DNA of 64,000 nucleotides, from positions 9,443,381 to 9,507,380 of the forward strand of contig JADWOT020000009.1 of assembly GCA_036345935.2 (NCBI GenBank), read 5' to 3'. The number at the start of each line of letters is the position of its first letter. The first letter of the stretch is position 1. Source of the DNA: Taenia hydatigena (Eukaryota; Platyhelminthes; Cestoda; Cyclophyllidea; Taeniidae). Below are positions 51,141 to 63,479 of this stretch, in pieces. The notes below the pieces were generated by a model, which searched no databases, had not been told where the DNA came from, and saw only the letters and a list, made by a program, of their open reading frames with translations. The position numbers and the translations under genes were made by a program.

Positions 51141-52690
51141 GGATTTTTGATAATTATGCGCAAAAGTCAAGCATGTTAATGCGGATGCAGTCTCTTTCAC
51201 TCCTCAGCAGAAACGGGTGGCGGTGTGGTGAGCGAGTTCACTGCACACTGCTTTGGTATACAAGAGATTGCTTGCATCTTTTCATAAGTCTACGGCGCAG
51301 GACGTGATTTCATCTAGGAAGACTGCCAGGCAGACATGGCAAGGTTAGTCGAAACTATCTGTGGAGGATGAAATTTTGTGGTACCAATAGGTTGCTACGT
51401 CATTTAAGCGCGTGAGGTTTCCAAGTTCGTTATTACAAACAGTCCTCCATGTGTTGTAGGAGCAATTGTGTCGTGTAGGCGAGAAGATGGTGGAGGTCTC
51501 CAGCTAACGGTAGTGGTGTCTCTCACCTATCCCAGACCTGCTGCACTTTTGTAGCATAGGTGGAAACGCGCATTGGACTACTCGAGTCCCTTCATACGAA
51601 AACAGCCCAATGATTGGAATTGAAGTCAAGGACGCGATCTCCTCACACAGACGGCTGCTGTCTACACACCAACTGGGGTTCCATCCTTCACGCTACTAAC
51701 TGCTTCCAAAACACCACTTAATCTGCCTCGATTTGTGGGTCGCATTTTGTTGGGTCAAACGGCTACCAGTTGGATATGGAGATGTGCGTTACAAGTGAAG
51801 CGTATTGTGAGTGAGGGAAACAACACTACTCGATGTGGACCTCTGCTCTAAGTACGCTAGGAGAGAATGACTACGCCATGATTGACGATGTTTGTTTGCA
51901 CAACTTTTACTCCTTACATTGTTATGTCTTCGAATATTCACCTAACAATGCGCGAAGACGCGTTCCTCACTATCAGTAACGCTCGCTAATTGTGGGAAAG
52001 CTCATATGATTTGGTAATGCCAATAGCCGCAGTCCCAACAGTGCGCTACGCATGACGTCTTCGTTCTCGTTCTGTCGTGAAACAAGCGTATTTGCTTCCC
52101 TGCATTGCTAAGTAGACGAGGTGCCTTCTACTACATTAAAGACGGCTTTGGTTTTCTGGTGAAAATCAACACCAAGTACCGCATCCTAATCTAGGTCTAG
52201 GAATCTAATTAACTGCACCATACAGGATACTTTTCTCATCATAACTTTGAAGGATGACTTCACTACCACCATCATACTCCTCCCTCACTTCCGCTAAGAG
52301 CAGCTTCGTAGACGGGAAGAACCAATAAGAATCTTGTTGCGCATGTTTGGAAAAGCTTAAGGCTTTACTGTCACTCTGGCTGCACTCGTGTGAAGGAGAA
52401 AGGTTCACGGGCATTCAACTAGTTTGCCAGGGACCGACATAAATGGGTGGGAGTTAATTGGGAGTACAAAGGGTAGGGATTAGAACGGCTCACCTCGTCC
52501 TCGCCCACAATGCCAAGGGGTCTAACGTGGATGAATAGGGTTCGACTGGTGATTAGGCGTCTGGATTCAACTCCAACCAGCTGTCTGTAATTAGCAGTCT
52601 TCACACTGCTGCCTTAGACTAAACAGCAGCGCAATTAGAGACTCTGCCAATCGATGTGCCTCGAAAGACATCATCTGCTAGTAGGTGCTA
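51141..52690. other. Non-genic repeat-derived stretch
   Basis: About 51860-52300 is a diverged copy of the 39490-39850 segment of the 3-kb repeat ('tgattgacgatgtttgtt' followed by a similar block). The rest shows nothing I can identify. Confidence 0.45.
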
Positions 52691-53280
52691 GTAGATCATC
52701 CACAGACGTTGCCATTACACTTGCTGTACGTCTGTAGCTGACATAACTCGTTCACCAACATCAAGTGAAACACGTTCATGGGTGACATGTTGGCGGCGTG
52801 GCCGTTCGTGTATGTACTCAAGTCATTTGTGGCACACATCGCGTAAACTGACTGCAGAGATTCCGCGAAGCTTTCCAGCCGCTTCATAGACAGCACTTAT
52901 CAACATTTGAATGGTGGGACACACAGAAACCACATCTGATTACAAAACCATTTCGATCGCGTTCCTGTGGTGCGCGCAATGATTAACTTTCGAGCTGATG
53001 CATTGAAAGCACTTCACTGAGGCACAAAAGAGAACTGCAAATGAATCTTTTGCCAACTTTTGACCTCATTGCAAACTCATTTGAAATGCCTGGTCATGCG
53101 TAAGATGGACTGGGTAGAAGCCCAACATTGGTGCACAAGGTCTGCCGGAGCACAAGCTTCGAAACGTGGATCATCGTTCCAAGTGCGGTAGTGGGAAGTG
53201 GGACCATGGAAACTATATAAAGGTGATAGTTACCACACGACCGTCAATCAGCGTAAGTACGACCGCTCTGGGTTGGAATC
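52690..53280 (-). pseudogene. Separase fragment S6 (reversed)
   Basis: On the minus strand, the first half of exon 35747-36056 (FAESLQSVYAMCA matches CAESLKSIYAMCA) is followed, towards higher coordinates, by the preceding intron back to about 35400. It lies head-to-head with S7, about 100 bp apart. Confidence 0.72.
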
Positions 53281-53376
53281 AGCAATGCTCACAGTTGGAG
53301 GAAATGAGCATGTGACAAATTATCTTGTAGGTGAGAGTTGGGAGGGCAATTGAAACCTGGTCGTGGATGAGCAAAC

Positions 53377-54358
53377 ATTGGCAGCGGGCTTATTTACAGT
53401 CCTCTTGTCTGCTTCAGTGAAGTACTTACCACACACATGCTCAACAGGTCTGATGAGGTATGATTTCCACGAGTACCCTCATTGTCCTGTGCTATTATTT
53501 CAGATTTGAAGGATGCGCGCAATCGCTGAAGTCGTTCTACGCGATGTGCGCTCCAAATGACTCGAGCGCATACTTGAATGTCCACGCGAGCAACATGCCA
53601 CTCATGAGCGTGCTTCAGTTGATGCTGGTGGACGAGTTGGGCCAGTTACAGACGTTCGATAATTGTGGTAGCGACGCCAATCAGCTCGCCAGAAACCTCA
53701 TTACTGGTGGGTCGGGTCCTCGAATGCACGTCCACCTCATTGCCACTTGATAGCTTCTTGGTTGTGCACAAGCCAGCAGCGAGTCACGTGCCATCCATAA
53801 ATTCTCTTTCACCGTATGCACGTACTTCGTTTGCTTATTTGGAGTAATTAGGTTGTTGAATGAGTATTGCCATCGATGGCCTTCATTGTGACGCACAGTT
53901 GAATGCATCCGTGGTGTTGTGCGATTCATCCAAGCATTGCCTTTAAGGTTTACAATATCTAAGAGATTTCAGTAGGCTTCAAAGTCAAAACATCGAGTTG
54001 ATGCAGGAGGGGAACCGTCGTCGAATTTGGTTTCTTCGTTTTCTCTCGACATTCGACTGAAGGTAGTGTTGTGGGGCGGCGTGTTCTCATAGTCATGTTT
54101 TCTTGAGACGGTTATCTAAACTATGGAGATAGGTCTAGTCAGCCCCTTATAGAATGGCATATATAATGTTGATATGAGTGTGAGGTTAGTCGCTCTTCTT
54201 TGCTACTTGTCCACAGAATCTTATCGACGAGATGCGGAAGCATTGGTTCACAAAAGCGGACCTTGAGTGGATGAAGGGTTAAGGCGATTTGCAGCAATGT
54301 CGCCATGACAGATCGTGCATCTTAGTGCTAGACAGAGTGAGATCCTTGGCATTTTTGT
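53377..54358 (+). pseudogene. Separase fragment S7 (recent copy)
   Basis: This is collinear and very similar to 35632-36600, covering exons 35747, 36190 and 36461 with their introns. About 120 bp of the intron after exon 35747 (around 53815-53935) is almost unchanged. Exon 35747 carries a stop after HLIAT, exon 36190 has a deletion, and exon 36461 has GAA changed to TAA after MKG. It ends abruptly at 54358, next to a Gypsy-related piece. Confidence 0.88.
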
Positions 54359-54985
54359 AGTTACACCTACTAGAACCGCCGATTGGTCGAAATATGCTCC
54401 TGGAAACATTCTCACATCCACATCGATGGCGAACTTGAGGTTACTAGGCAGCGGAGCATGGAATGCTACTGTAGAACAGGTCCTCTACTCACTCTCCTTC
54501 GCTCGTATCAGAACTCTATGGTGCATTGGAGACTGTTGCTAAGGCAGCACAGCTTGATGATTGGAATATCAGCCAGCCACGTACCCTCCTCGCAGCACCC
54601 GGAATTTCTCTGTTCAGCATGCTCAGAGACCAAGAAACGCGAGTTCTCTCCGTCATCTTTCCACCAAGCAAAGAAGTGGCAGTCGACATCGCACGCGAGT
54701 ATGCAAAGCGTCTTAAAGAAGGCATACGAAGGACGTTCGATGTTGAGTAGAGACACTTTCAATTGACATATAGCAGCCAAATTAAAAGAAGCATGACAAG
54801 CACAGTCTCCTTTATATCTACCAAAGTGATCTCGCCTAGATATACGGACACTTTCTTTCATCTGCAGCACACTGAAGATTGTACTACCATCGGAGAAAGA
54901 CGCCTTCCGTGTAGTGAGTTTTCTCGCCCCTACCATCATCCACCTGTTGGTTACGAAAAAACAACCCGATGGCATGTTTAAAGGC
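54359..54985 (+). mobile_element. Gypsy integrase C-terminal fragment G4
   Basis: The frame at 54526-54750 shows degraded versions of the integrase tail: SLFSMLRD in place of SPFxMLTG, then FPPSKEV, then YAKRLKEGIRRTFDV. This is the same signature as in fragments G2 and G6, with stops and shifts on both sides. Confidence 0.65.
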
Positions 54986-55099
54986 AATCAAGGAAGATGA
55001 CATAGTGAAAGGCGTACAAAAACCGATGGGCTGCGTAACACTCGTAAACTCTTCACGTCCATCCTCCCCTCTACACCAAAATATGTCCTGTGTCATGTT

Positions 55100-55860
55100 C
55101 GAGTTCACCAACGAGAAGTGTAGCATTCTGGTGTGCATTGCATTGCCTCGATAATAAACTCGACGTTGTGTGGTGTGATGACTTGATTACATATGTGTCG
55201 CCTTCTCATTCCCTCCAAACAGAGGTGGTACTGATTCCAATCCACACCAATCGTGCTTACGTTAGACGACGATCGCAGTGTGATTGCAACCCTTATATAG
55301 TTGCTATGGTCCCTCTTCCGACTACTACTACTACTCTTGGAACGATGATCCGCATTTCGAAGCTTGCTCACCGAGAGTCCGTGTACAACAGTGCTGTGCT
55401 CCTCGCAAACACATCGTATGCGTGATCGAGCATTTTCAAATAAATAAATTTGCTTTGAGGACAAAGGTTGGCAGAAGATTCATTTGCAAATCTCTTGTGT
55501 GCTTCAGTGTAGTGCTTACGGCACACCGGCTTAATGGCCATTATGACACGGACCGAAGTGACGCACCTGGAGTGGTCTTCTGATGAATTGTCGCTTTCAC
55601 GATTACCGTCAGTAAAAAGTTGATAAGTGCTATCTCCTAAGCGGTTGTGCTGTGCCATTTCAAATGGGAGGTATGCGCGCAATTTCCGAAGTCAATTTAC
55701 ACGACGTGCGCACCAAACGACTCGACCGCATACAAATATGCCACCCACGAGCGTGCTTTCGTTGATGTCGGTGGACGAGTTGCAGACGCTCGACAGGTGA
55801 GCTCTCCAGAGGAAGTGATGATCAAGAATGGGGCTGTAAAACCATCTAATTTAGCATGAA
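55100..55860 (+). pseudogene. Separase fragment S8
   Basis: This matches the intron between exons 34830 and 35747 (about 35270-35700) and the beginning of exon 35747 (IYTTCAPNDSTAY against IYAMCAPNDSSAY). It is frame-broken. The part 55335-55800 is present in reverse complement at 63480-64000. Confidence 0.72.
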
Positions 55861-55869
55861 TTTCTGCGA

Positions 55870-57425
55870 TTGCAGAGTTAGGGAAGGATGACTGTGGGCT
55901 GTAAGGAAGGAGGACACCCCACTCATACCTCATACCTCCATAAATAGATGGAAGTGATTCCAATTGAAACAAACGGAGAAAGGACGACTTCTTAATTTGC
56001 TGACAGTGTCCTGCTGATGGTAAAAAGCTGCGGCTACCTTCCTACGCCTGATGCAAGCAGCATTGCTATTTGGGCTTTTACAATGCACTACATAATCTAC
56101 TTCGATGACATTTCTGTCAATGGCAACGACATTCGATACCACAACGCCAATCCGAAAGTAGCGCTGGATAGTCTGCGAGATGCAGCATTGAGCATGAGTC
56201 GAAAAAAATACCATTTGCCCTATTGCTAAGTCATCTTCCTGGGGCGTACAGTCTCGTTAGAGGGATGGTGGTCATCGACGACAGTACAAACGAAGTGACA
56301 TCTTGGTCATCGTTACAATGGTTGGACATTTGCAACACTCCCTCATGGCGAGGCAGCTTATAGTGCGAACAGACCATGGAGTGGTGAATGTGTTGAAAAC
56401 AAGGCAGCAGATGGACCCTTCACTCGCAACAGCACGACTTCACAGTTCAGCAGATACACTATCCTGCTGACTCCCTCTCCCAGCAGAAAAGGATTTCGAC
56501 ACAGTAAGCGCACTATTTTTAACCATCCTGTTCAAATACGGCTCTGCTATGCGAGAGGTATCTAACCTCCATATATAAGTTCACTACGCCTCGAGCGAAC
56601 GATAGTGGTGGTCCTCACTTACCACAGACGAGCTAGAATTCTGTCAAAACTGAATCATTTGCAGCTGTCTCAAAAAGCCCCACTCCATACCAATTGCATC
56701 TCTGCGACCTGTGCCCTCGAGGTTCCCGAACGAAGCAGTGAGCATAGATATTGTGGACCCACTACTACTCCCCAAGAAGGGAAATCGATATGTTCTGGTT
56801 ATGGTTGACTACTTCACGAAAGTAGTCATAGCAGAACCCATCAATCGCAGGACGCTGAAACAGACGCGTCAATGTCCTGCAATCAGTAGATCTGTCATCG
56901 TGGAGTGTTTGAACCGGTCCACAGCGATTAAGGTCTTCACTTTAAATGCCGACCCTTCACTGAACTATGCGTGACTCCCTCTATCTCAAAGACACGCACG
57001 ATGCTTCGGTATCCGCAGGATGGCAAAAAGGGAAGAAAGGACGAGTCACACTCTTGAAGGACTACTAAAGGCCTTTAATTGGGAAGTATAGCCCGAAGAT
57101 TTAAAGCTTAGTATGCTACGCGTTCATCTTCTCGCATATGGGCTACAGCTCACGCATCAACTGGTGCTTTACAGTTCAACATGCGCACAGGCCTCCAAAT
57201 GAGACTCCACTCAAAATTCATTTTGCCACTCAAGATGGTGACTACTGACAAGACGCCAGAGTACGTGCTGCGTCTAAAGGAAGACATTAGAAGGACGTTT
57301 ACTATTGACTGGAGATGCTTGCATATATGGCAGACAAGAGAGGTGTTGTGACAAGCACAGTCGACCCAACGTCTACCAAGAATGAGATCTTGTCCAAATA
57401 CACAGATTGATTCTTCCACTCAGAA
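55870..57425 (+). mobile_element. Ty3/Gypsy pol relic G5 (RT, RNase H, integrase)
   Basis: This is the longest retroelement remnant. In order on the plus strand: an RT piece with IIYFDDISV (family Y.DDI.V box) at about 56085-56220; an RNase H-like piece around 'gtgcgaacagaccatgga' (RTDHGVVNVLK) at 56355-56410; an integrase core start with VSIDIVDPLL, then YVLVMVDYFTK (family D.VGPLP and MVDYFTKW) at 56735-56830; and a tail at 57100-57420 ending KHSRPNVY. Frameshifts and stops separate all of them, and no LTRs were found. It cannot be active. Confidence 0.82.
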
Positions 57426-57427
57426 TC

Positions 57428-60400
57428 AGGTGATGTTGTTGAGACCCAGTGCATCATTCAACGTTCCTGATGGAGAGTTTGGTGGTCTAGTTGTTGATGT
57501 GGGTTCGTCATGGCTATCCAACTTACCGTTTGCGAGTCTGCTTGGGTGAGACCTCGTGCACTAACGTTTTCATGAGTCGCTCTCCCACGAGTCTTTCGGA
57601 GTTTGGTGGGTCAGCAGCCTCAACATCATTCGAGGGTGCGAGATCAGTCGTCAACTGCTTCACGCTCTCGTCCTTCTATTGAGCCTTGCTCTTCTCCAGA
57701 AGGGCAGTGAACCTTGCAAAGAGGAGCTAAGTCGGAGTATTTCTTCACAGCCGAGTCAGCGAGAGATTTCAGTTCCTGGTTGGCTGACGAGAGTATCGTG
57801 ATCTTCTCAGCACCATCCACGAACTCACTAAAAGCCTCCAAAAAGCAATGTCACCAAGAGTCTCGTGTAGGTGTGCACTGAATGTTTTGGTCTGGGTGAT
57901 AGGAGCAGTAGAGACATGCATTACCTCACTCACATTCCTTCTCATTGTCGGGAGTCAGTTTCGTTCCGCTCTACTGCAATGGTCTTGACGAACGCGAATG
58001 TGTCATCCATGAGCACTGTATTGGATGTGAATGGAAGGGAAGCGTTCTGTGAAGACCAGTAGTGAATGAATGAGTAGGCGTTGGGGGTAACTTTACCCTC
58101 CTCGATATCGAAGACTAAGAAGTGGTCGTCAGTGCATTGGACGCGAAGGATGCTCATGTTAGAAACCGGAAAATTGTTCCCCTTAGTTAACTACAACCTG
58201 TTGGGATATTAGGAGTGGTTGATTGTGAGTGTAGAGCTAACCTGGACGCCGAAGTTCGAGTAGATACATAAAGGGTCTTCGACTAGTGGTTGAATAAGTA
58301 GGGGACTGATTAGCAATGGTAATAAATAATGCTATGGTCTGCAATAAACATTCCTCTCAGCCTAGAGCACAGTGTGTGATAGCGCAGTTTCCTGATCAAT
58401 ATCGCGATCCTCGCGTGAAAGCAGACTGACTTAGCGGACAAATAGATTTCCGTATCCTCACAGTATCTGATCGGTAGGTGACACCACCCTTGGAGGACAA
58501 TTTTACGAGAAACTACTTCTGCATCGAGCACCGGTCTTCACACATCGAGGTAATAAAATTCCAGAGGAGCACAATTTGCTTACATGCAAGCAGCTACTTA
58601 GGGAGTCGATTCAGTCCTCCAGGTAGAAATAGAATGATGTTGGGTTCATCTAAACGCACCCTACTATTTAACCGCAAGTAGCATGGATGATCAGCCTCTG
58701 AGCGATAATCCCTTGTTTAGAAATCCAAATGCAATCGACTATTGTAAAGACTGTTCTTTATATAAAAAACACCATTGCAGGTGATTTGGCCACTCTTGAT
58801 AAGGCTTCATCATTGCCAGCACACTGAGGTAGCGTGGCAGTGAAACTGTAGCAACGAAGTAAGGGAAGTCTCGGACACCGGAAAGCTAGGTGCATGTTAT
58901 CCTTCCACCACTCACCTACATATTTATAAAGAACATGAGTATTGCACGCTTCCTCGTTTTACGCGACATCCTTCGTGCTGAAGCTATCGGCTGTCTTCAA
59001 CTATGCATTCGAGTGGAATTGCCTATTCTCCCTTAGTGCGTGCGCTTCATCTTCGTGACCAACCACCATACTACCTTTTTGCACCGAATCCATTTGTGAT
59101 GGATGTTATAGGCTAAACGCAAAGTTGTGCATTGCACAAGAGGCAGTTGGTAAGAAAAAGACCTTCACTACATCAAAGACAGCATGCGTATTGGTAGTAT
59201 CCAGATGGACCTAGCTTCGCTGGTGTCTACGGTATGTTTGACGATGTTTGTTCGTGCCAGTTTCGCTCTTTGTCATAAAAGCATGTTCGACTATTTACTC
59301 AGTAATGAGCAAAGTCCCTTTCTCTCATTATCGGTGGTGGGCGCTTCTGTGAGAAAAGCTAATGCAAGATGGTGATGGGAATGATTGCAGCTTCAAGAAG
59401 AGCTCTACACATTAAGTGTGCGTAAATTGCGGACACGAAGCAAGCCTATGTGCTTCAATACCTCGCTAAGAAGAAAATGTGTATTTCGCGAAATTCCACG
59501 CTACTTTAGTAAAACAAAGGAAACCAACACTAAGAGTTACATCCTAAGCTAGTTCTGAGTGCATGGTAAACTGCACCGTTCAGAATCCTTTCCTTATTGC
59601 GATTGAACAATGCCTTTCCTTTTACCACCATCTTCAATTTTGTCAAAGGGCAAATTTGTAGACAGAGAAGACCGATGAGAATTTGGCTGCGAAGGTATAG
59701 GAAAAGTTGGGGTTAAACTATCGACTTGGCTGCACGCGAGTCAAGGAGGTGAGTGCAGGAACATGGCACCGGCTTCGCAAAGACTCGCAGAAATGAGAGG
59801 GAGTCATTTAGGAGTAGACAAGATAGGAAATAGTACGGCTCACCTGATCTCGAAACACTGTTTCACCATAGGTTTGACGTCTGAGACAGCGACGTAAGGC
59901 GGATATTCAGACATTGCATGCTAGATGCCACATCGACCAGCTGACTGACATTGTTGGTCCACATGGCGGTAAGTTTCGTTGCAATGATTGGTATTTGGAC
60001 TGCCGCCCTGAAATGAACGACCACGTGATTAGTAACCGTGATGTGTGGTGTGCCATGCAAGGCCCACTATGCTAGTAGTTACACATTCTTAGTCTACTCT
60101 TCGTCATCCTCGTCAGTTGTCTGATCACGATGGAAGAATGGCCTAACTAGAGATTGCTCCTTGTTGCTTCATGACGAGTTGAGATAAAAACCGGCAGCAT
60201 TGGTGAACGTAAGAGTCACGAAAGACGCCTGCATCCATTGCTGCCGAGAATGATTCGGCGATTTCACCAGTGCAGGCGAAGCATCCTTTCCTACCTCTTA
60301 TGTTTTACCAGCCATTATAAGAGAGCGTAAGATGTTTATGGACACCCTCACTAATCGCACAGCTACCGTGGGGTAATGAAGCAGTAGCGGTAGTTAAGGC

Positions 60401-60445
60401 GAGAACCTCTCGAGATCTGGAGAGATGCCTTACTCATTTACGACG
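57428..60445. repeat. 3-kb repeat unit, second copy
   Basis: A direct copy of 37648-40625. On the minus strand, 58157-57942 and 57841-57644 hold longer coding-like frames (LRVQCTDDHFLVFDIEEG, and ILSSANQELKSLADS) that recur in decayed form in the first copy, suggesting a captured gene fragment of unknown identity. The right end adjoins Gypsy fragment G6. Confidence 0.68.
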
Positions 60446-60930
60446 AGGTCTAAATTGCTCTCGCATACAGGGCTGCAGTCCACACATCAACGAACATTTC
60501 ATCTTTCACGATGCTCACAGGAATCGACAACCGACAACGTCTTAAAGTACACACTGCACCTCAATGAAGGCAACTACGAGAACATTTAATATGGCACGAA
60601 GATACTTGCAAATGCCTTATAGCACACTGAAGGAATATTACGACAGGCACAGTCAAACCACCGCCTACTCTCTCCCACCGTACTTGGAGCAAAGATGCAT
60701 TTAGAGTAGTGGTGTCTCCCTCGTCTACAAACTACTTCAACTGTAACGTGCAACTCCGTATTCGACTGATAACCGTTCATCACGACAAAAAACACTAGCA
60801 AATGTGCACTGCTGGGTGGTTGCGATGATGAACTGAAGCCAGTAGTAAGAAAGAAAACCACCTGAAGGCATTGTCAAAAGCGCCACACAATGGCAACATT
60901 GCGATGATGCTTAAAAGACAAGGAGCTATG
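60446..60930 (+). mobile_element. Gypsy integrase tail fragment G6
   Basis: Plus-strand pieces resembling the retroelement tail are visible: TRTFNMARRYLQM, then TLKEYYDRHSQT. Stops interrupt it. It sits between the 3-kb repeat and the inverted-repeat arm. Confidence 0.65.
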
Positions 60931-61029
60931 CAATACCGCTTCGTCGGATGTACCATTTGGACGAGAGGTGAATAGACAACTCAAGCATTGAGCGTGGGGA
61001 GCAGGTTGATTCCTCAGATGCAATGATAT

Positions 61030-61500
61030 TCAAAATCGGAACGTCTAGTCAATGCAGAAAGAGGATCATTGTGGAATTAGGTCGTTTCGCTTTTCCCGAC
61101 AGTCGACCGGCGGTAGCGTTTTGATGAGCTAAAGGCCATTCTCTGGATGGCGTATTTACATACAAGCACTTTCTTGAGGCGGTTGTCTTAAATACGGAGC
61201 TTCATCTAACCCATCCCTTACAGAATGACATATTCAATGTCGGTGGAGGTTTGTGGTAAATCCCTTATCTTCCTTAACCAACCACAGAACCCTCTCGATG
61301 AAGTGTGGAATCGATGGTTCACAAATGGACACCTTGAATGGACGAAAGGACAAGGCTATTTACAAGACCGCTGCCACGATCGACCGTGAATCTTGGTACT
61401 TGACACAGCATGATCCATTGAATTTGCACTTCCATTTAAGCCACAGTCGTTTGAGCATATGGAAGTGTCTCCTGCAATATTCATGTAATTTAAAATGATC
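61030..61500 (+). pseudogene. Separase fragment S10
   Basis: This contains remnants of exon 36190 (about 61050-61100) and exon 36461: RWFTNGHLEWTKGQG against HWFTKADLEWMKGEG in the intact gene. The downstream intron start is also similar. A TGA interrupts the exon. Its mirror copy is the left part of S1. Confidence 0.75.
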
Positions 61501-63470
61501 TTGTGGGTAGGATGTGGGAGGTGAGAGGACAATTTAAAACTGGTAGTGGATGAGCAAGGTGTCTCCTCGGATATTAAGAAATCCTCTTCTAACTACTGCT
61601 ACTGCCACGGCTTCGTTACTCCGTATCGGCTGTGTGATTAACAAAGTCACCTAACAAACATCCGACACGCACTAATCCTGGCTGGTAAAAGAGAAGAGGC
61701 AGAAAAGGATGTTTTGCTTGCACTGGTACGATAGTAGGCGGATCTTTCCCCTTCAAAGACGACAAGACCGTTAGGTTTAACATCCATCCATACTCCAAGC
61801 GGCAATGAATTTCGCTAATCGTCTGCGCGATTCCTCAGGAGTTATTTCCGACAGCAATGGATGCAGACGTCTTTCGTGACTGTTACGTTCACCAATGCTG
61901 CCAGATGCTAGCTGCACTTGTCATGGAGATGCAAGAGCAGTCTCTGGTTAGGCTCTTCTTCCATCGTGATCAAATGCTGGTCGAGGATGATGAAGAGTAG
62001 ATTAAGAATGTGTAACTACTAGCATGGTGGGTCTTTCATGACACACCACCCATCAAGGCTAGTGATCGCGTGGCCTTTCATGTCAGGGTGGCAGTTCGAC
62101 CACCAATCATTGCAGCGAAACTTCACGCCGTGAGGACCAACGATGTCAGTCAGGTGGTTGACGTGGCGTCTAGCAAGCAATGCCAGGAACTCCGCCTTGC
62201 ATCGCTGCCTCACACGTCAAGCCTATGGTCAGAACTTACACGTCCACGTTGGACCGCTTCGCGCCGTGTTTCCACATCAGGTGAGCTGTATTTTTGCCTG
62301 TCCTCTCTACTCTACTTGTGTGGTGAAATTTATTTTGTGCTCAGAATTAACTGGGAATATAATGCTTGCTGTTGATTTCCCTCGCATCTCCAATGCGGTC
62401 TGGAATTTCCTGGAAGCCACCTTCACCTCTTAGCAATGCATTAGGGCAAAGAGACTTGCTTCGCGTCGAAAAATTACGCAGACCTAGTGTGTAGCGCTCT
62501 TCTTGAGGCTGCAGCTATGCCCATTATCAACTCACATGAGCTTCTCCAACAGTTAAAGCACATGACTGATAGTAAGAGGAATGGAAGCTGCTCATAGCTG
62601 AGTAAGTATTCGAACATGTTCTCATGGCAAGGAGTGAAACTCGCATGAACAAACATCGTCAATCACGCCGTATGCACCGGCGAAACCAGAACCACTTGGC
62701 AACCACCCAGACGCATACTACCTTTCATGCAGTGAATGTCCTTTTGACAACAACTCTGCGTCTAGGCTGTATCCGTCCACCACAATAGGATTGGACCTTA
62801 CAAAGGTGCTCCGCCTGTTGGTTACGAGGATGAATGTTACACACTAATAGAGAATAGGAAACAACTCGAAGGCATAGTTGAAGGCTACCAATAGAGTTAG
62901 CACCGATGGCGGAGCATAACAAGAAGGGGCTGTGAAATACGCGTGTTATTTATGGATGATTATGTAGGTGAGAGGCAGGGAGATAACATTTGCGAGAAAT
63001 ACTTTACCCAACTGCTACGGTTTCACTACCACGTTCCCTCAGTGTGCTAACAATAAAATCGTAAAATCATCCAATTGCCTCTTATCACGGATGAAGGACT
63101 CGTCTGCGATAGCGGTTTTGATACGAAGAATAGTCTTTACAAATGGCTATTGCATTTGGCATTGTAAACGTAGGACTCGTTGGTTAGTGACTGCCCACCT
63201 ATGCTACTAACGTTTAAATAGTAGGATGCATTTAGGTGAATATAACATGCTCATATTTGTACCTGAAGGCCTGAAATGATTCCTTGGACGGCCGCTTGCA
63301 TGCTAACGATTTGTGCTCCTCCCGAATCCCATTATTTTGATGTGTGAATGCCAATGCTTGATGCTAAAGTGGTAGTTTGTAGTTTCTCCCCAAAAGGTGT
63401 TTTCATCTCCAAGCCAGATAACGTGAGGATACAAGTAACTGTATGTTTCTCTACGGATGAATCCTTACTG
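61030..63470 (-). repeat. Large inverted repeat, right arm
   Basis: The reverse complement of 38740-41135, nearly identical. Separase sequence occupies the first 480 bp. From about 61500 the content is the 3-kb repeat in reverse. Confidence 0.88.
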
Positions 63471-63479
63471 TGGGGTATG

